Assembly: GCF_030269925.1 (NCBI RefSeq) | Contig: NC_085128.1 | Coordinates: 11,596,501 to 11,660,500, forward strand | From: Bombyx mori | Lineage: Eukaryota; Arthropoda; Insecta; Lepidoptera; Bombycidae | DNA: 64,000 nt | Direction of reading: 5' to 3' | Shown here: positions 20,749-31,613 of the stretch, piece by piece | Layout: every line of letters starts with the position of its first letter | How positions within the stretch are numbered: position 1 is the stretch's first letter | The notes under the pieces: generated by a model | Told to the model about the DNA's origin: nothing | The model's input: only the letters and a program-made list of their open reading frames with translations | Database searches by the model: none | Program-made: the position numbers and the translations under genes

Positions 20749-20937
20749 CTTGGACGCTCAGGCAGCTGATAGCCAATCCCACCTCTCCTGGTGAGCCTTT
20801 GCTCGCCCACCTGTCTTGGTGAAACTGGAAAGGCCTCCGGGCCACCAGCAATCCTTCAATCATTAATAAAAAAATAAATAAAAAAGACATATTTTTCTAC
20901 TATTTCAGATTATAGGAATCACAGCGGATATCCACTG

Positions 20938-21370
20938 GTAAAATTACTAAAACTAGAGGTCCCGCAGTAGTCGAAATTCGACTATAATTCATTGGAATTG
21001 TAAGTTTGTACATTATTATGGTTGTATTTCATACTTCTATAATCACAAATTTCGCCAAGACTACACTATAAAAAAATATTAACAAAGACAAACCATAATT
21101 AAATTCAATTTTTGAGAACAGACGTCAAGAACAAAAGTTTGATAATAAATAGTATGCATGCGTGTGTGCGTCAAATACATGGTATGTAGTGTGTGTAATG
21201 TTTTCTTTATTGATTTAATGTATCTTTTATGCATTATTTAAATAAATATTAGCATTGTGCACTTCTTCTCTATATTCTCTATAAGTGTGGAAAATTTCAT
21301 ACTCCTCCGTCCGCGCAATTTTCGTAAAAAGGGATACAAAGATTCTGCTTCACGTATTAATATATAGATA
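20938..21370. repeat. Probable dispersed non-autonomous repeat
   Basis: CTAGAGGTCCCGCAGTAGTC... to CTTCACGTATTAATATATAG resembles a repeat family often seen in insect genomes (TCCTCCGTCCGCGCAATTTT block). The family name is not known to me. No coding potential. Confidence 0.35.
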
Positions 21371-21854
21371 TACTATTTTCATAATTTTAATTAAATTATA
21401 AAATAATATTCAAATTAAAAGTAAGCTACATAAATTAGAGAAAAATAGTATTGTTTACTTGGAATTGGCTTTTATATAGCAATTTAATAATCAATAAATA
21501 AAAACATCATTTCATTTTAATAACACGTTATACGCAATTTATTATTATTATTATTATTATAATGTGCATCATTCAGAAGGATCCAACTCATAGCTCAAAG
21601 GGTGTTATATGCTTAGTGAAGACTATAGATACTAAAACAATGTATATTCTATCTATTTGAACACAGCCTCAAAAAACAAAGCACATGTAGAGTAAGGTGT
21701 AATACGTGTTTGGTTGTGCTATTGTTTTATTGCAGAAACAAAAGGGACGGTGAAACCAAAGCTATGCAGGCCAACAGAACTATATAGTTTTTTCAATAGG
21801 TGTTAAAAATTCCTTAGAGCAACGAATCCTGCTTACATTTCTTACTGAATTTCG
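21371..21854. other. AT-rich intergenic DNA
   Basis: Simple repeats such as (ATT)n at 21539; nothing else recognised. Confidence 0.6.
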
Positions 21855-22266
21855 AAAATATTTGTCATCATCATCATTTTTTATCTGCCTTTATCTGCCC
21901 CCTGCTGAACATAGGCCTTCCCCAATGCCTTCCACATAATGCGGTCCTTCGCCTTCCGCATCCAACGACTTCCCGCCGTGCGCACTAACGCAACGAGGAT
22001 GACGGTGTCCTCACTCTCTCTACGGACCTCCGAAAGCCCAAGGATATGGACCTCAATTCTAATTCCAGCTCTTCCACATTCTCATCTCGTCTCAAAGTCC
22101 GGGTGTTAAGCGTGCCAATGGTCAGTTGTTTATGGTGGCCTGCCGACCGGGGATTCTTCGCACCCCCTGCCCTTTTTTTTACGGATACCCGGTCCGGGGG
22201 GTAACGAACCGGGTTATGTCGGACTCCGGCGCCTCCAGAGAGGAAGAGGGGGACGAGGAGGGCCAA
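21855..22266 (-). mobile_element. RTE-type LINE remnant, 3' end joined to endonuclease start
   Basis: On the minus strand the ORF ending at 21985 contains HKQLTIGTLNTRTL followed by E..ELELEL, the start of an RTE-like endonuclease. The + strand edge CATCATCATCAT...CCTGCTGAACATAGGCCTT is the common RTE 3' end. The middle of the element is deleted. Confidence 0.6.
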
Positions 22267-22990
22267 GGTCCTCCACCTCCCCGAATTCCTCGCAAGAGAC
22301 TACGCCTTGAAAAAGGCGCGCGAAGCACTTGCCCCGCAGAACGACTACCGACTAAACCCCATCGAGCTCCACCACACCGGCTACACCAGACCTACGGTAC
22401 CGCAGTGCGCGCCGAAAGTCCGCCTTCGCCGGTACCCGTCCTGATGATAAGACGGGATTTCATCTCCGGGAAAATCCCGAAGGACGTCATTTCGGGAGAT
22501 ACACCGTGGGCGGCGCACAGGAGCCACATTGCACCGCCCCACCACCGGACCGACAGTCGAGTACCGGGCGCCCCCGCACCCGCCACCTGATAGTCCCTAC
22601 GGGGGCTGAGCGGGAGCTTCACGCCCGCGCCGGCCATCCCGCCTTCTGCGCTGAGGTGCTGAAGAGGGATCCCACTCCCTTTCACGCTCCTCAGCCTCAC
22701 GGGACGCCATTACCAGGTCACAAAACCTGGCCATGGCCTCCCACGAGCCCTGATCCTCTAACATGCGGGCGACGACAGCCCGCAGGGAGAGGTTTCTCCC
22801 CAGCACCGCGACGAGATCTCGCCGCGAGTGCTCCCAACGCGGGCACGTTTCGAGCGCGTGCTGCGCGTCATCGTCCGGGTGCCCGCACTGGTGGCAGCCC
22901 GGATGTGGCTCTCTCCTGCAGACCTTCCACCGTCACCGTGACCGCCACCTTGGCCAGAAGTAGTAGAGCTGCCGGGTACTGGGGGCCGTA
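22190..22990 (-). mobile_element. R1-clade LINE fragment, ORF2 C-terminus and 3' UTR
   Basis: Minus-strand frames give a C-terminal knuckle CHQCGHPDDDAQHALETC (22850-22900) and LGRNLSLRAVVARMLEDQGS through FCDLVMASREAEERERE (22597-22806), matching the C-terminus of the 1273-4488 protein in layout. Frames are broken. Confidence 0.7.
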
Positions 22991-23065
22991 GCATTTTGTG
23001 TCCTGTCATTGGGATGTTTGTGCCCTTAAGTCACCACGCTGTGCATGCGGGTTGGCAACTAGGAA

Positions 23066-23121
23066 GTTTAACGTCGTACCCAGGATGAGGAAGTTTAACA
23101 TCGTACCCAGGACGAAAAATA
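23066..23121. repeat. 28-bp direct repeat, two copies
   Basis: AGGAAGTTTAACGTCGTACC and AGGAAGTTTAACATCGTACC with the same continuation (CAGGATG/CAGGACG) in tandem. Otherwise 22991-23478 holds nothing recognisable. Confidence 0.6.
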
Positions 23122-23478
23122 TTCGTGACTAACTAAATTCCTATTTACAATAGTATTATAATAAAATCGTCAGTTAGCATTTTCTAACGAAAATCAGAAG
23201 CATACAACATCTCAACTACACCACCTAAAGAATGCGTAGATAGTTAATATTATTATTATTATTTTTCAGAAAGGTACTCTTTTCTTAGCACTTTGGCTAG
23301 TCTGAACCACATCCACGGGCCTAAACCAAGTGAATTCAGCGTGTAGTAAGGAAAATTTATGTTGACGGTATGTTATTATGAGGGGCAATTTCGTTTTCGT
23401 CTATCTGCAAGAATTTCCTGACTATTCTACATGTATTCAAGATTGCGGCTTTTTGGAGAGTTATGTAGAGAGTTTTCG

Positions 23479-26400
23479 TTTTTTTTTTTTTTTTTTTTTT
23501 TTTTTTATTGCCTTTGTAGGCAGACGGGCATACGGCCCACCTGATGGTGAGTGGTTACCGTCGCCCATGGACTTCAGCAATGCCAGGGGCAGAGCCAAGC
23601 CGCTGCCTACCGCTTAATACTCTCCACAAGCCTCGTTTGAAGAAGGACATGTCATAGCGCTCGGGAAACACCGTGGAGGGGAGCTCATTCCATAGCCGGA
23701 TGGTACGTGGCAAAAAAGATCTCTGGAAACGCACTGTGGATGACCGCAGTGGCTCCAGGTAGTATGGATGAACTCTACTCCGGTGGCGGGCGGTGCGATG
23801 GTAAAAACGAGATGCTGGTATCATCTCGAACAATTCCTCAGAGCACTCCCCATGGAACATACGGTACAAAATACAGAGGGAACCGAAGTCCCTCCGCAGA
23901 CCCAGAGGCTCCAAACGATCCGAGAGAATGGGATTATCGACAATCCGAACGGCCCTCCTCTGTATGGAGTCAAATGGAAGAAGCTGGTATTTGGGAGCCC
24001 CAGCCCAGAGATGGGAGCAGTACTCCATGCGAGGCCGGACTTGTGCTTTATAAAGCAAAAGTCTTTGTCCAGGCGTGAAGTACCGCTTCGCTCTGTTGAG
24101 GACTCCCAGCATTTTGGACGCCAACTTGGCTTTGCCTTCCAAATGACTCCGAAACTGGACATCGCTCGAAATGTCGACCCCAAGTATCCCGATACTCTCG
24201 GAAGGTTGCAGGGATACTCCTTGGAATTGCGGCGCCATGACAAAGGGGTCCTTCTTCGCAGTGAACGCGCAAACTTGTGTCTTTATCGGGTTGAATTGAA
24301 CCAAGTTCAATTCACCCCATTCGGAGACTCGCCCCAGAGAGTTCTCCACTTCAGACACAAGTTTTGATCGTCTCTCTTGCACCACGCTCCGAGAGAGACT
24401 CTGATGGCCGATATATCGCGCATCCCCCGTGCTGTCATCTGCATAGCAATGCATGCCATCAATAGACAGCATGTCATTGATATACAGGATGAAAAGCGTG
24501 GGGGAGAGCACCGAACCTTGTGGAACGCCAGCGTTAATGGTCATGGTATCAGAACAGTCACCGTCTACAACGACCGTGATGCTCCGCCCATCCAAAAAGC
24601 TAGCGATCCACTTGCAGAGACCCTCGGGGATTCCGTAAGATGGTAACTTCGATAGAAGTGCCCTATGCCAGACCCTGTCGAAGGCCTTCGCGATATCAAG
24701 GCTCACAGCAAGAGCCTCGCCCTTGCTTTCCAAGGCTTCAGCCCACCTGTGAGTAAGGTATACAAGAAGATCGCCAGCTGAGCGACCGTGACGGAAACCG
24801 TACTGTCGGTCACTGATCAGCTGGCGATCCTCCAGATACTTCAGGAGTTGTATATTAATTATTCGCTCCATCACCTTGGAAAGCAAGGAAGTTATCGCGA
24901 TAGGCCTATAGCTCGATGGGTCCGACCGGTCACCCTTCTTGGGGATAGGGTGGACGTGGGCAGTCTTCCATGAAGACGGAACCCTGTTAGTGCAATAAGA
25001 GAGGCGATACAAACGCGTTAGCGCAGGCGTCAGCTCAGGGGCGCACGTTTTCAGAACCACTGCAGGGATGCCGTCTGGCCCGCTCGACTTATGGACGTCC
25101 AGGAGTCGGAGTTCCCGCCTGACTGCACACTGTGTAAAGCAGATCTCGGGCAGGGAACTATCACACCGGAGGATGTTCGGTGGTGTGGCACCCCCGTCGT
25201 CCACAGTCGAGTTCGAGGCGAAGAGTTTGACCAGAAGGTCAGCCTTCTCTTTCGCACTATGGGCCAGACTGTCATCGGACTTGCGTAGTGGTGGGAGACT
25301 AGACCTGCAAAAGTTTCCTTCTGCAGCTTTGGCGAGCGACCAGAAAGCACGGCTCCCAGAGGGATAGCTCTTCAGTCGCTCGCCAATTCTAGCAACGTGC
25401 TCCGACTTCGCCTTGGCAATAACCTTCTTGTAGGACCTGGAAGCGGCGTTATATTTCCGCCTTTCCTCTGAGATGTTAGGGTCCTGACGTCTCCTGGCAT
25501 TATCCCATGCCACGTATGCGGACCGCTTGAGGTGTGCAGCATCCCTGCTGGCATTGTTATACCAGGGTCTGCTGCGACCCCCAACGGGCACTTCAGAGGA
25601 GGGAATAAACAATTCCATCCCCTGGAGCACCACGTCTTTAAGACGGTCCGCACAGACGTCAGGATCAGCAGAGGAAAAGCAGAACCGCCCCCATGGGTAG
25701 GATGCGTAAAATTCACGCAATCCATCCCAATCTGCTGACATATACCGCCAAACTCTTCGATACCCGGTCGTCGTTCGACGATCAGGACGAGAGAGTGGAA
25801 CGGCAGCACGAATAAGGCAGTGATCAGACGATCCAAGCGGAGCGTCGACCACCACACTGTATCCGGCCGGATCTGTGGTCAGCAGAAGGTCCAACAAAGA
25901 AGGCTCGTGCCCCTCGATATCTGGGACACGGGTGGGCTGTGTCACCAGCTGGGAGAAGCCGTAGGCCAAGGCGAAATCGTAGGCAGTCCGACCCGGGAGG
26001 TCAGTGGTTCTGGACCCCAACCACTCTTGGTGGTGAGCGTTAAAGTCTCCAAGAACCACCACCTCCGCAGATGGGTACTGCTCAAGCACGCGGTTAGTCC
26101 CCTCTTGCACATGCTCAAACAGAGCTGAACCTGCATCACTGCTGTGGGACCTGTACAGGCACGCGTAGATTCGGCTACGGCCCCCGTGATCTACGCGCAG
26201 CCACAAGAGGGACAGGTCCCGTTGTTCGAGGCCCCGAAGACGGCGACAACAGACATCAGCCCGGACGAATACGCACACCCCGGCTTTACGCAGGAAGTTG
26301 TGCTCCAATACGTAGCCGGGGTATTCAAGGTATGAGGTATCATCCGGAGCAGATATCTGCGTCTCCGTTAAAAAAAGCAGGGCAGGCTGCGCCGTCTCAA

Positions 26401-27124
26401 GGTGGTGGTGTACGGCGTCAAGGTTGCTATGTAGGCCCCTGACATTGCTGAAATCCACATTAAATGTGGAATGGGGAGCCGCCTGTAAAACCCTTTTCTT
26501 TTTTTTCGACTTCATTAAGTTGTTATATTTCGGGAGAGTAGGATTAGGAGAGGTAGGATGTTAGAGGTGAGATCGAGGCAACACCTGAATGAAGCGCGGA
26601 ACATAGTACGTGCTCGACCACGGGTTGCGTGAGAGACTGACGCAGGGCATGGAAGGGCCCCCAGTCCACTCTGCGTGCGATCGCCGGGATCCACTCCGGT
26701 CTCCGACTCCGGCACGACGACCGCACGGCAGAATTTTACACCGGTTGGCGGGACAGCTTCCCGGGGCGGAGTTTAGTAGAGACACCCGGGTTCAGGTCCC
26801 CTACTGACCGGCGGGCGGCAGCGGATACCGTTTCACTGGGTCTCCCTATACCCCCGTCAAACAATCACGCCCCGCGAGTTCGCACGCACGTCTGCTCCGC
26901 AAGTTCCAGGCGTAACCAAGACTCACCCCCAACAAGGAAGGGGAAAGGGAAGGGATAGAACTGGCTCTCCAACCCACACGCCGGAACACAGCTAGGCTAT
27001 TTGGCGGCGGATTCTAGTTGGAGGGTGGTCGCCAGCCAGTCGGACTAAGTCCTACCACCGGTTATGTTTTCGGCTCCCGTTTAGCACCACCCAGGGGTCA
27101 CTTGTAGGGAATCGCGGGTTAAAC
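23479..27124 (-). mobile_element. CR1-type non-LTR retrotransposon, nearly full length
   Basis: Reads on the minus strand: 5' region above 26515, one long endonuclease-RT ORF, a very short 3' UTR and a poly(A) seen as T(28) at 23479-23506. Several truncated copies of its 3' end occur in the window (6986, 16729, 17090). No ORF1 is found upstream (26516-27124), and the 5' border is uncertain, since an R4-type fragment begins near 27125. Confidence 0.8.
23555..26515 (-). CDS. LINE ORF2, endonuclease/reverse transcriptase (986 aa)
   Basis: N-terminal AP-endonuclease: FSNVRGLHSNLDAVHHHLE, FLTETQ, VVVLGDFNAHHQEWLGS, SSDHCLIRAAV. Reverse transcriptase: KSSGPDGIPAVVLK, SSYRPIAITSLLSKVMERII, QYGFRHGRSAGDLL, AVSLDIAKAFDRVWH, INAGVPQGSVLSPTLF and CYADDSTGDA. 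The C-terminus carries the RRAVRIV / LGLRRDFGSL block found in CR1/Jockey-group proteins. The frame is uninterrupted and all catalytic motifs are present, so this copy could encode active enzyme. The clade (CR1 rather than Jockey) is inferred from the RT motifs. Confidence 0.88.
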   Translation of the reverse strand: MKSKKKKRVLQAAPHSTFNVDFSNVRGLHSNLDAVHHHLETAQPALLFLTETQISAPDDTSYLEYPGYVLEHNFLRKAGVCVFVRADVCCRRLRGLEQRDLSLLWLRVDHGGRSRIYACLYRSHSSDAGSALFEHVQEGTNRVLEQYPSAEVVVLGDFNAHHQEWLGSRTTDLPGRTAYDFALAYGFSQLVTQPTRVPDIEGHEPSLLDLLLTTDPAGYSVVVDAPLGSSDHCLIRAAVPLSRPDRRTTTGYRRVWRYMSADWDGLREFYASYPWGRFCFSSADPDVCADRLKDVVLQGMELFIPSSEVPVGGRSRPWYNNASRDAAHLKRSAYVAWDNARRRQDPNISEERRKYNAASRSYKKVIAKAKSEHVARIGERLKSYPSGSRAFWSLAKAAEGNFCRSSLPPLRKSDDSLAHSAKEKADLLVKLFASNSTVDDGGATPPNILRCDSSLPEICFTQCAVRRELRLLDVHKSSGPDGIPAVVLKTCAPELTPALTRLYRLSYCTNRVPSSWKTAHVHPIPKKGDRSDPSSYRPIAITSLLSKVMERIINIQLLKYLEDRQLISDRQYGFRHGRSAGDLLVYLTHRWAEALESKGEALAVSLDIAKAFDRVWHRALLSKLPSYGIPEGLCKWIASFLDGRSITVVVDGDCSDTMTINAGVPQGSVLSPTLFILYINDMLSIDGMHCYADDSTGDARYIGHQSLSRSVVQERRSKLVSEVENSLGRVSEWGELNLVQFNPIKTQVCAFTAKKDPFVMAPQFQGVSLQPSESIGILGVDISSDVQFRSHLEGKAKLASKMLGVLNRAKRYFTPGQRLLLYKAQVRPRMEYCSHLWAGAPKYQLLPFDSIQRRAVRIVDNPILSDRLEPLGLRRDFGSLCILYRMFHGECSEELFEMIPASRFYHRTARHRSRVHPYYLEPLRSSTVRFQRSFLPRTIRLWNELPSTVFPERYDMSFFKRGLWRVLSGRQRLGSAPGIAEVHGRR

Positions 27125-27800
27125 CTACGGAAGCGGGAAGCACCAACCCCCAAATACTATAACTCTCCGCTGGTCTAATATTCTTAAACGGTTACTTCCG
27201 GATATTGTTGGGAAAAAAGTTGATGCAATTGTCATGGCGGTCTCTAACTTGGTTATGTGAAAGTAAGTGCGCATGATAAATGTATTCACATCTTTACTCC
27301 ATTTCATGCGTACTCGTGATTTCCCAGCCTTGGTGGACACTGGTAAGAAGGAACTTGTCTCCCGTGCAACATTCAAGACTGGTATGGGTGGATCTGGATT
27401 AAGCGAGAGTGTTTGAGGTGACGATAGTACGGAAGGTGAAGGTGATCTAGAGGGTGTGTACGATACAGTACTTGGGCTATATGATTCTATTGGAGTGTTT
27501 GTTCTGACTGTTAAGCTATCACCATCGTCACGAGTTTCAGCTGTAGCATCTTTGTCGGTGGGAGCCCGCCTGTTCAACTCCTCACCGCTGACGATTCGCA
27601 TGCTGAGACACCCAGCGTCAGCTCCAGGTGTGCCCCGGCGATCACCCCCGGGCAGCGGTCCCATACGTTTACGTTTAGATCGTAGCTCCATTTTTGATGG
27701 GTTTCCAGAGCCACGTTAGCCACGCCAGTAATTTCTCATTCGTGTGTCCGCCCCCCACGTGATTAGGTGTTCAATCAGGACGTGTGGTTGTATTAGGGGG
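27125..27800 (-). pseudogene. R4/Dong-type LINE 5' fragment
   Basis: Minus-strand ORF 27691-27125 starts MELRSKRKRMGPLPGG, is Ser/Pro/Thr-rich, and contains VRMKWSKDVNTFIMRTYFHI, typical of the N-terminal part of R2/R4-group ORFs. It then runs out of frame. The 5' edge (about 27800) abuts a TAA-rich spacer. The rest of this copy is lost where the CR1 element lies. Confidence 0.55.
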
Positions 27801-27820
27801 CTTATTATTGTTATTATAAT
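27801..27820. repeat. TAA/ATT-type microsatellite spacer
   Basis: CTTATTATTGTTATTATAAT separates two R4/Dong-type fragments; the other end of the upstream fragment at 29681 is AATTATTATTATTATTAG. Confidence 0.7.
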
Positions 27821-29680
27821 GTGTATTAAACACTGCCACGCCTGGGAAGACGGCAGGACATACTCCGGCGAGGTGGGCAACAATCGGCCGGAGCGTTAGG
27901 GACTATTGGGAGAGAAACCGGTGAACTATACGGGCATTGTCGAGCAAGACTGCTTTTTGCATTTGGGCCACCACCGACTTTTTGTTGAGACCAAGCCTCT
28001 CGAGATGTTTTGAGAGGCTTTTAGGGACCAAACCATTCACCGACACAACTACCGGGATTATTTCTATAGATACCACCCTCCACATGTCGGTCACCTCGTG
28101 CGCCAGGTCCAAATTTGGTCTTTTTATCTGCCTCGGCCCGCACGAGGTTCTCGTCGTAGGGGGTGGTGATATCCACCAGAAATACCCGAGACTCCGTCTG
28201 GTCCATCAGCACGATATCAGGCTTATTCGCAAGAATAGTCCTGTCCGTAATGATGGGCCGGTCCCAGTAGAGCTTGGCACGGTCGTTTTCGAGTACAGCG
28301 TCCGGCTGGTACTTATAATACGGTAGCCTCTGTTCGATAAGGCCATACTTAAGGGCGAGCTCTTGGTGGAGGATTCTGGCTGCTTGGCTATGTCTGTGCA
28401 AGTACTCAGTGTTAGCAAGCATAGAACAACCAGAGGTGACATGTCTGAGGGATTCACCCGGTCGGCGGCATAATCGACAGATGTCAGCTGTCCCATCCCT
28501 CAGAATGTGCTTCCTATAGTTGTTCGTCCTGATAACCTGATCCTGTATTGCACAGACAAAACTCTCGGATTCCCCAAAGAGGTCACCGAATCGCAGCCAG
28601 TGCACGGAGGCTTCTTTGTCCACGTGAGGCTCATGCAGTGCCTGAAAGAAGCGTCCGTGCAGCTCTTTCCCTTTCCATATGGCCTCACGGTCAGAGGTAC
28701 TGAGTACCGCCGGTGATTGCCACCCGTCTCTGGCCAGGGCTAGCGGGGTCAGTCCTTTGTCGCATTCCATGACCTCTCTGTGCATCACACTGTCAGCCCT
28801 CGATAGGAAATATTTCCTGAGACTGCACACCCCACTGTTGTGCATGACCTTGGCGCTAAATAGGCCCCGGCCACCACACTTCCGCGGAATGTACAATCTC
28901 ATTACCGAGGACTTCGGGTGGAGCATCCTATGGAGGGTCATAATTGAGCGGACTTTTCTATTCAGGGCATCCAGTTCGGTCTGAGTCCACCTGAGCACGC
29001 CGAAGGTATACAACAGGACGGGCATCGCCCAGCCGTTAAACGCCCTTGTCTTATTCACGCCCGACAAAAGGCTCTTACAAACTTTTGTCAAACGTTCACA
29101 AGACACGTCGCATGCAGCCTGTTTGACGACCGCCACGTCAATACCTAAATTTTGCGACATGCCCAGGTACCGGTATGTTTCTCCCTCGGAGAGTGCCCGA
29201 AGGTTTATCCCATCGGATACAGGTAAACGGTCCGATGAGACTATGCTCCCTCTCTCTACATGGAGAACCGCACACTTGTCGACTCCCAGCATCATCCTAA
29301 TGCGACTACTGAAATCACAAGTGATGTCAAGCAGTCGCCTGAAGCCTGCAGCATGAGGAGCGTACAACTTGAGGTCATCCATGTAGAACAAGTGGGACAC
29401 TTTCAAGCCCCCCCTTTGGAACTGAAAGCCTGTCCTCGAAGCCTCCAGTAATGAACTGAGAGGATTCAGGGCGAGGCAAAACCACAATGGACTCAGACAA
29501 TCACCCTGAAATATACCCCGATTCACCTTTATTCGGTCTTCTACAGCCGACAGCCGCACACCGGATAGACTAAGCATTGTGCTCCATTGCCCCATACAGG
29601 CACCGAGGAATTCTCGAACTGTATCGTCTATCTTATACAGCTCGAGGACCCTCTTCAGCCATGTATGGGGGACCGAGTCA
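27821..29680 (-). mobile_element. R4/Dong-type LINE, 5'-truncated
   Basis: Minus-strand LINE with a restriction-like endonuclease C-terminus, flanked on both sides by TAA/ATT repeats. Dong of silkworm is known to insert into TAA repeats, and the flanks agree. The 5' half, including the N-terminal zinc fingers and the first RT blocks, is missing. Confidence 0.75.
28021..29680 (-). CDS. R4/Dong-type reverse transcriptase and restriction-like endonuclease, N-terminally truncated
   Basis: Open to the 5' truncation point (29680). Visible parts: GIFQGDCLSPLWFCLALNPL, FYMDDLKLYA (YMDD catalytic box), TYRYLGMSQ, the CCHC-like CRLCRRPGESLRHVTSGC, and the endonuclease motif KPDIVLMD...VFLVDITTP (PD...D pattern of restriction-like enzymes). 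It lacks the first RT motifs and cannot be functional alone. Confidence 0.82.
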
Positions 29681-31440
29681 AATTATTATTATTATTAGAA
29701 AGTCATAAACATATAAGATATATAAAAATAAGGCCTTAATAAAAAACAAAGATCGTGACGTGCGTCATTTTAGTGTTACACATAAAAAAGCGCAATAAAA
29801 TGAATACACGTTATCCATAAATTAATTGTTAATTACCTGAAAAGCGTGGTCGTTTTTGGACTAATTAAACAAGGAATTATGTAATATTACGTAATTGCGT
29901 TGCTTTTGCAACATTTTACTTTTATTGCAAACTTTACTGTCGATATTGAATTAAATATACTTTAAATATATTTTGATACCACAAGTATATAAGAAATACA
30001 AACATAAATTGGGTGATAAGACCTAACTTTTTTATAATGCTGCAGTTGGACACACGAACTCGTGAATAGCCTTTTGGTTAATAATTGTCGCAGCCCATAG
30101 ACGCCAAAACAGTAAGAAGCCGTATTAAGACGAAATGTCTAGGGTATTGCCCGAGTAGCTAGCTGGTCTATCTTTCAAACAGATCTACGGAAAAATAGAA
30201 TAGTGCCTCGCCAGCTCTCTGTGATCTCATAGAAAGGCGTCCTTCGAATTAAATGTTTGCAGTCTAGAAATATTTTTTTTATTTCTATATGCACATACAT
30301 ATAGTATTTGATCTATTATTGAAAAATTAAATCTAATTGGAAAGTCCATTCTTGGTAAATCGCATTTCCGATGCTTCATAATCAAATCGGATATTCATTC
30401 TTCTTCTTCTTCTTTGTCGTACCCTCACTAATGAAGATCGTGATCATATACGATTTGTCTCTATGCTTAATATTATGAGCGTGGAGTGTTTGTTTCTTTG
30501 TCCATCTTGCACATTGACATGAAACGACGGAATGACATAATTTTTTATCCCGAAAAAACATCTCATTCCCACGGGCAACTGTTTTATTATCTAAAAAATA
30601 CTTACACTTCTTCTTGGACGCGCGGACGAAGCTTGTCATCTATAAAAAGTTAACATCTGAATTAAGGATTTTATTACCTCATGCGCATATTTTAAAGCCA
30701 ATCGTCTTAAATTTTAGAGGTCATCCGATTTTAAAACTATTGTAGTGATGTTCACGGCTTTCCTCAACTCAGACATATGTATCCTCATATTTTTTGGTAA
30801 ATTCATTGTTGCTATGTGTTTTACGAAAGCATGCTTATTTACGCCTTTGGTTTTGAGTATTATCATGATCGTAAGTAAATGGAATGTATTTAATCCACCT
30901 TGAGTTTTTTTTTTTAATTATTAGTACAGTAAGCACGTTTAATGAAAACTCGTAAATAAATTATAAAGAAAAACAGTTATACAAATAATGAAAAACGGGG
31001 ACCAGACATATAAATAAAGTCAACAGGTATGTGAGTTGAAGGTGAGCTCCAATTATCTATATTGATTACATTATTATTTTTTCTTACATCAGGGTTTACC
31101 TCTAAAAATGAAAAATGTAGAATTTATGCATAATTTTTAAAGAGCAAGTCTTCTAAGGGAGTTAAAACATTATTGATATCGAAATATCAAAGAAAAACAA
31201 TTTCGGTATACGAGTCAATTCAAAAACGACATGACAATGAACTTTTCCTGTAATTGAAACAAATTAACAAATTTTCCACCGACTCAAACGATCATGTTAA
31301 TTTAAAATATGTTTAAATTAAAGAAAATGGCTTAAAATGCTTTAAAAGGTTCACATGAAAATGTAAATGGCAAAACGAAAAAAAAAACAGTGTTATTTTT
31401 CTTTTATTTAAATATTTACTAAAGCATCCTTAACATAATA
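29681..31440. other. AT-rich intergenic DNA between gene 1 debris and gene 2
   Basis: Begins with (ATT)5. Short frames only; no conserved domain, promoter or known repeat recognised. A GAAGAAGAA tract on the minus strand lies near 30398-30412. Confidence 0.55.
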
Positions 31441-31482
31441 TAATTATGTTTACTTATATATTTGTACAAGTGCACGAACTTG

Positions 31483-31530
31483 TATAAACGGCGACTATAA
31501 AACAGTGAATAGCCTTGATAAGCACTTCAG
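31483..31530 (+). promoter_or_regulatory. Core promoter of gene 2
   Basis: TATAAAA at 31496-31502 lies about 30 bp before TTCAG (31526-31530), which resembles an arthropod initiator, and about 50 bp before the signal-peptide ATG. A second TATAAA at 31483 could serve instead. Position and spacing are standard; usage is inferred. Confidence 0.65.
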
Positions 31531-31549
31531 AAAGCATTCTTTGGTGAAA

Positions 31550-31613
31550 ATGTTAAAGACGTTCTTGTTTGTAGCCTGTATCGCTAATGTGCTTCTAGCA
31601 GACTCTACTGAAG
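31550..31613 (+). CDS. Gene 2 exon 1: signal peptide
   Basis: GTGAAAATG start. Encodes MLKTFLFVACIANVLLA then DSTEG, a clear secretory signal with the predicted cut after LLA. Ends in phase 1 at GAAG|GTATTT. It begins a multi-exon gene whose remaining exons are all phase 1-1 TIL-type units. Confidence 0.85.

Noticed and set aside
22126..22991. GC-rich + strand ORFs of 100-160 residues
   Set aside because: They lie antisense to R1- and RTE-type LINE fragments and carry no recognisable motif.
30382..30639. 85-residue minus-strand ORF, Cys- and Lys-rich
   Set aside because: It ends in a low-complexity tract, has no splice partner or family resemblance, and sits in AT-rich intergenic DNA.
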